5,211 nucleotides of DNA from Candidatus Nanohalarchaeota archaeon (lineage in GTDB: Archaea > EX4484-52 > JAADEF01). Numbering within the stretch: the stretch's first letter is position 1; each line of letters opens with the position of its first letter. Made by a program: the position numbers and the translations under genes. Location of the stretch: NCBI GenBank assembly GCA_013153555.1, contig JAADEF010000038.1, positions 1 through 5,211 on the forward strand, given 5' to 3'. This document shows positions 5,138 to 5,211 of the stretch, one piece after another. The notes under the pieces are model-generated. The model saw only the letters and a program-made list of their open reading frames with translations, did no database searches and had not been told where the DNA came from.

Positions 5138-5172
5138 GTAATATATATGTATATAATATTTTAAAAATTTAT
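5138..5172. promoter_or_regulatory. A/T-rich divergent promoter region
   Basis: From 5138 to 5172 only one G (5149) interrupts an A/T run apart from the first base. On the minus strand it offers TATA-like AATATTATATA (5150-5160), about 35-40 bp upstream of the ATG at 5118. That fits transcription starting some 25 bp downstream with a short leader holding the AGGTGA. On the plus strand TTTTAAAAATTTAT (5159-5172) is centred about 25 bp before ATG 5189, the distance expected for a leaderless archaeal transcript. The boxes are inferred from composition and spacing; no BRE is clear. Confidence 0.45.
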
Positions 5173-5181
5173 CGGTGTTTT

Positions 5182-5197
5182 ATTACATATGAGTAAT
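5182..5197. repeat. Short inverted repeat over the putative start at 5189
   Basis: ATTAC (5182-5186) and GTAAT (5193-5197) are perfect inverted copies separated by six bases that contain the ATG at 5189-5191. It could be a small operator or simply chance, as the arms are only five bases. Confidence 0.25.
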
Positions 5198-5211
5198 GAT
5201 CCTCTAAAGTA
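5189..5211 (+). CDS. Possible 5' end of a divergently transcribed gene (partial)
   Basis: ATG at 5189 opens a frame (M-S-N-D-P-L-K) that runs off the window end. GGTG at 5174-5177 lies somewhat far upstream (about 10 nt after the aligned site), or the gene may be leaderless, given the TATA-like stretch centred about 25 bp before the ATG. Seven codons cannot show coding character, so this is a placeholder based on position and upstream signals. Confidence 0.3.

Noticed and set aside
1..5211. CRISPR array, tRNA, rRNA, insertion sequence or attachment site
   Set aside because: No regularly spaced repeats, cloverleaf-like segments with a T-loop, transposase-like protein or flanking inverted repeats were seen on either strand.

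Overview
The window reads as a compact, strongly AT-rich archaeal chromosome segment. Three things point to Archaea. The glutamyl-tRNA synthetase is of the archaeal GlnRS-like type, with a long N-terminal extension and an LSTxx-type signature loop. The adenylate kinase is the 192-residue archaeal AdkA form. Most genes have a GGTGA ribosome-binding site about 5-6 nt before the start. Very tight packing, a short class III (pilin-type) signal peptide, and a disordered protein ending in a PLFI-x-V-x-K-Y coiled coil suggest a small-genome DPANN-type lineage. That placement is inference, and no rRNA or other decisive marker is present.

Layout. Positions 1-4375 hold a run of plus-strand genes separated by 1-19 nt or overlapping by 1 nt, probably one transcription unit. 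In order they are: the 3' end of a gene whose last 49 residues resemble the C-terminal hairpin of a fibrillarin-like methyltransferase (tentative); a 221-residue pilin-like single-membrane-segment protein; gltX; a 242-residue Ser/Pro/Gln-rich protein with a C-terminal coiled coil; a 75-residue single-cluster [4Fe-4S] ferredoxin; an 80-residue two-helix membrane protein that probably starts at TTG; and adkA. A minus-strand gene (4372-5118) converges on adkA so tightly that one TTAA tetranucleotide supplies both stop codons. It encodes an unrecognised 248-residue charged helical protein ending in a helix-turn-helix-like segment. Upstream of it lies an A/T-only stretch that looks like a divergent archaeal promoter region, followed by the possible first codons of a plus-strand gene cut by the window edge.

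How the genes fit together. gltX and adkA are housekeeping functions (translation and adenine nucleotide balance). The ferredoxin and its membrane neighbour could form a small redox pair, but only adjacency supports this. The pilin-like, disordered and helix-turn-helix proteins are the uncharacterised part. I see no rRNA, tRNA, CRISPR array, insertion sequence or recognisable defence system. Nothing here amounts to a demonstrable new system. The points most worth checking are the altered GluRS signature loop, the orphan minus-strand protein, the disordered coiled-coil protein, and the start codons, where a leftmost-start caller would place several starts inside the ribosome-binding site.
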